Shown one piece after another: positions 63,580 to 64,000 of a stretch of DNA of 64,000 bases. Made by a program: the position numbers and the translations under genes. How positions within the stretch are numbered: the first letter of the stretch is position 1; each line of letters opens with the position of its first letter. Source of the DNA: Ornithodoros turicata (lineage: Eukaryota; Arthropoda; Arachnida; Ixodida; Argasidae); assembly GCF_037126465.1 (NCBI RefSeq), contig NC_088210.1, positions 10,128,011-10,192,010 of the forward strand. Direction: 5' to 3'. Under the pieces are notes generated by a model. The model had not been told where the DNA came from, made no database searches, and worked only from the letters and a program-made list of their open reading frames with translations.

Positions 63580-64000
63580 TAACTATTCACGCTTCCGTTT
63601 TAAAATTACTGTTCGCGCAGCTCTAATATTATACAAATTCGGCACCTTCCGACAAAATCGGAGTAATATCTCCTTAGTTGCGAACTGTATTTCGAATACT
63701 GTATCGACAGCGGTGGAAAGAATCGTGGAGCAACTCCTTCATCTCAATTGTCAAAGAGAGGAAGACTTCGCGCGAGGAAATGTTCTCAGTTAGTCCACGA
63801 GCTGTAAATGCGCTTGATGACTTCGCAACAGGGTTTTCTGGGCTCGCCGTGCTATGCTCAACGAGCCCATAGGCGCAGACCTGGGAATAGCAAGCCGGCG
63901 TGCTACATGGCTGACATCTCCCCTTTCTTTTTTTCTGCCAATAAATCCCTCCCGTCGCAGAAGGCTCCCTACGCGGCCTTTTCATTCTTATAGTAATTCA
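63580..64000. other. unassigned sequence at window edge
   Basis: Short overlapping frames on both strands (63674-63993) show no family resemblance. I see no gene I can support. Confidence 0.3.

Overview
The window looks like nuclear DNA of a chelicerate, most probably a tick. It has two families of tRNA-headed SINEs, 3' fragments of non-LTR retrotransposons of the kind called tick transposons, a mariner copy, very many short inverted-repeat elements, long homopolymer runs, and no dense coding. The tick call rests on my memory of the repeat types, so the species is open. No bacterial operon, CRISPR array, rRNA or genuine tRNA gene was seen. All boundaries were read by eye.

Layout. 0-12 kb: SINEs, a broken mariner (2689-3457), a recurring pair of hAT-like MITE families with 8-bp target duplications (3693-4179, 4663-4969, 10923-11397), and several foldback elements. 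12.5-18.2 kb: two copies of a repeat whose 3' end is shared with the SINE tail, one of them split by a 1.06-kb foldback element, plus a candidate first coding exon at 14870. 20-26.5 kb: a foldback with iterated 15-bp motifs, a 5'-truncated LINE with a 12-bp target duplication, and a three-level nest of DNA transposons. 27.6-35.7 kb: two copies of one large hAT-like repeat, each filled with different insertions. 36-50 kb: largely unassigned sequence with more hAT-like elements and a TATA/Inr promoter-like site with a candidate first exon (about 49.0-49.2 kb). 50-64 kb: a hAT element that still holds part of a transposase, a minisatellite, LINE RNase H debris, a broken THAP/P-element-type gene, many short perfect palindromes and, at the right edge, a 747-bp near-perfect hairpin.

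Function. The only protein-coding material I can support is transposase or reverse-transcriptase-associated debris, all broken, and four weak candidate first exons of unknown genes. The main result is structural. About fifteen separate insertions carry hAT-type ends with 8-bp duplications, one of them only 39 bp long. Several unrelated inverted-repeat families share TGACGTCA and AGCAGACGAC motifs. Duplicate copies of host repeats let the order of insertion be read directly.
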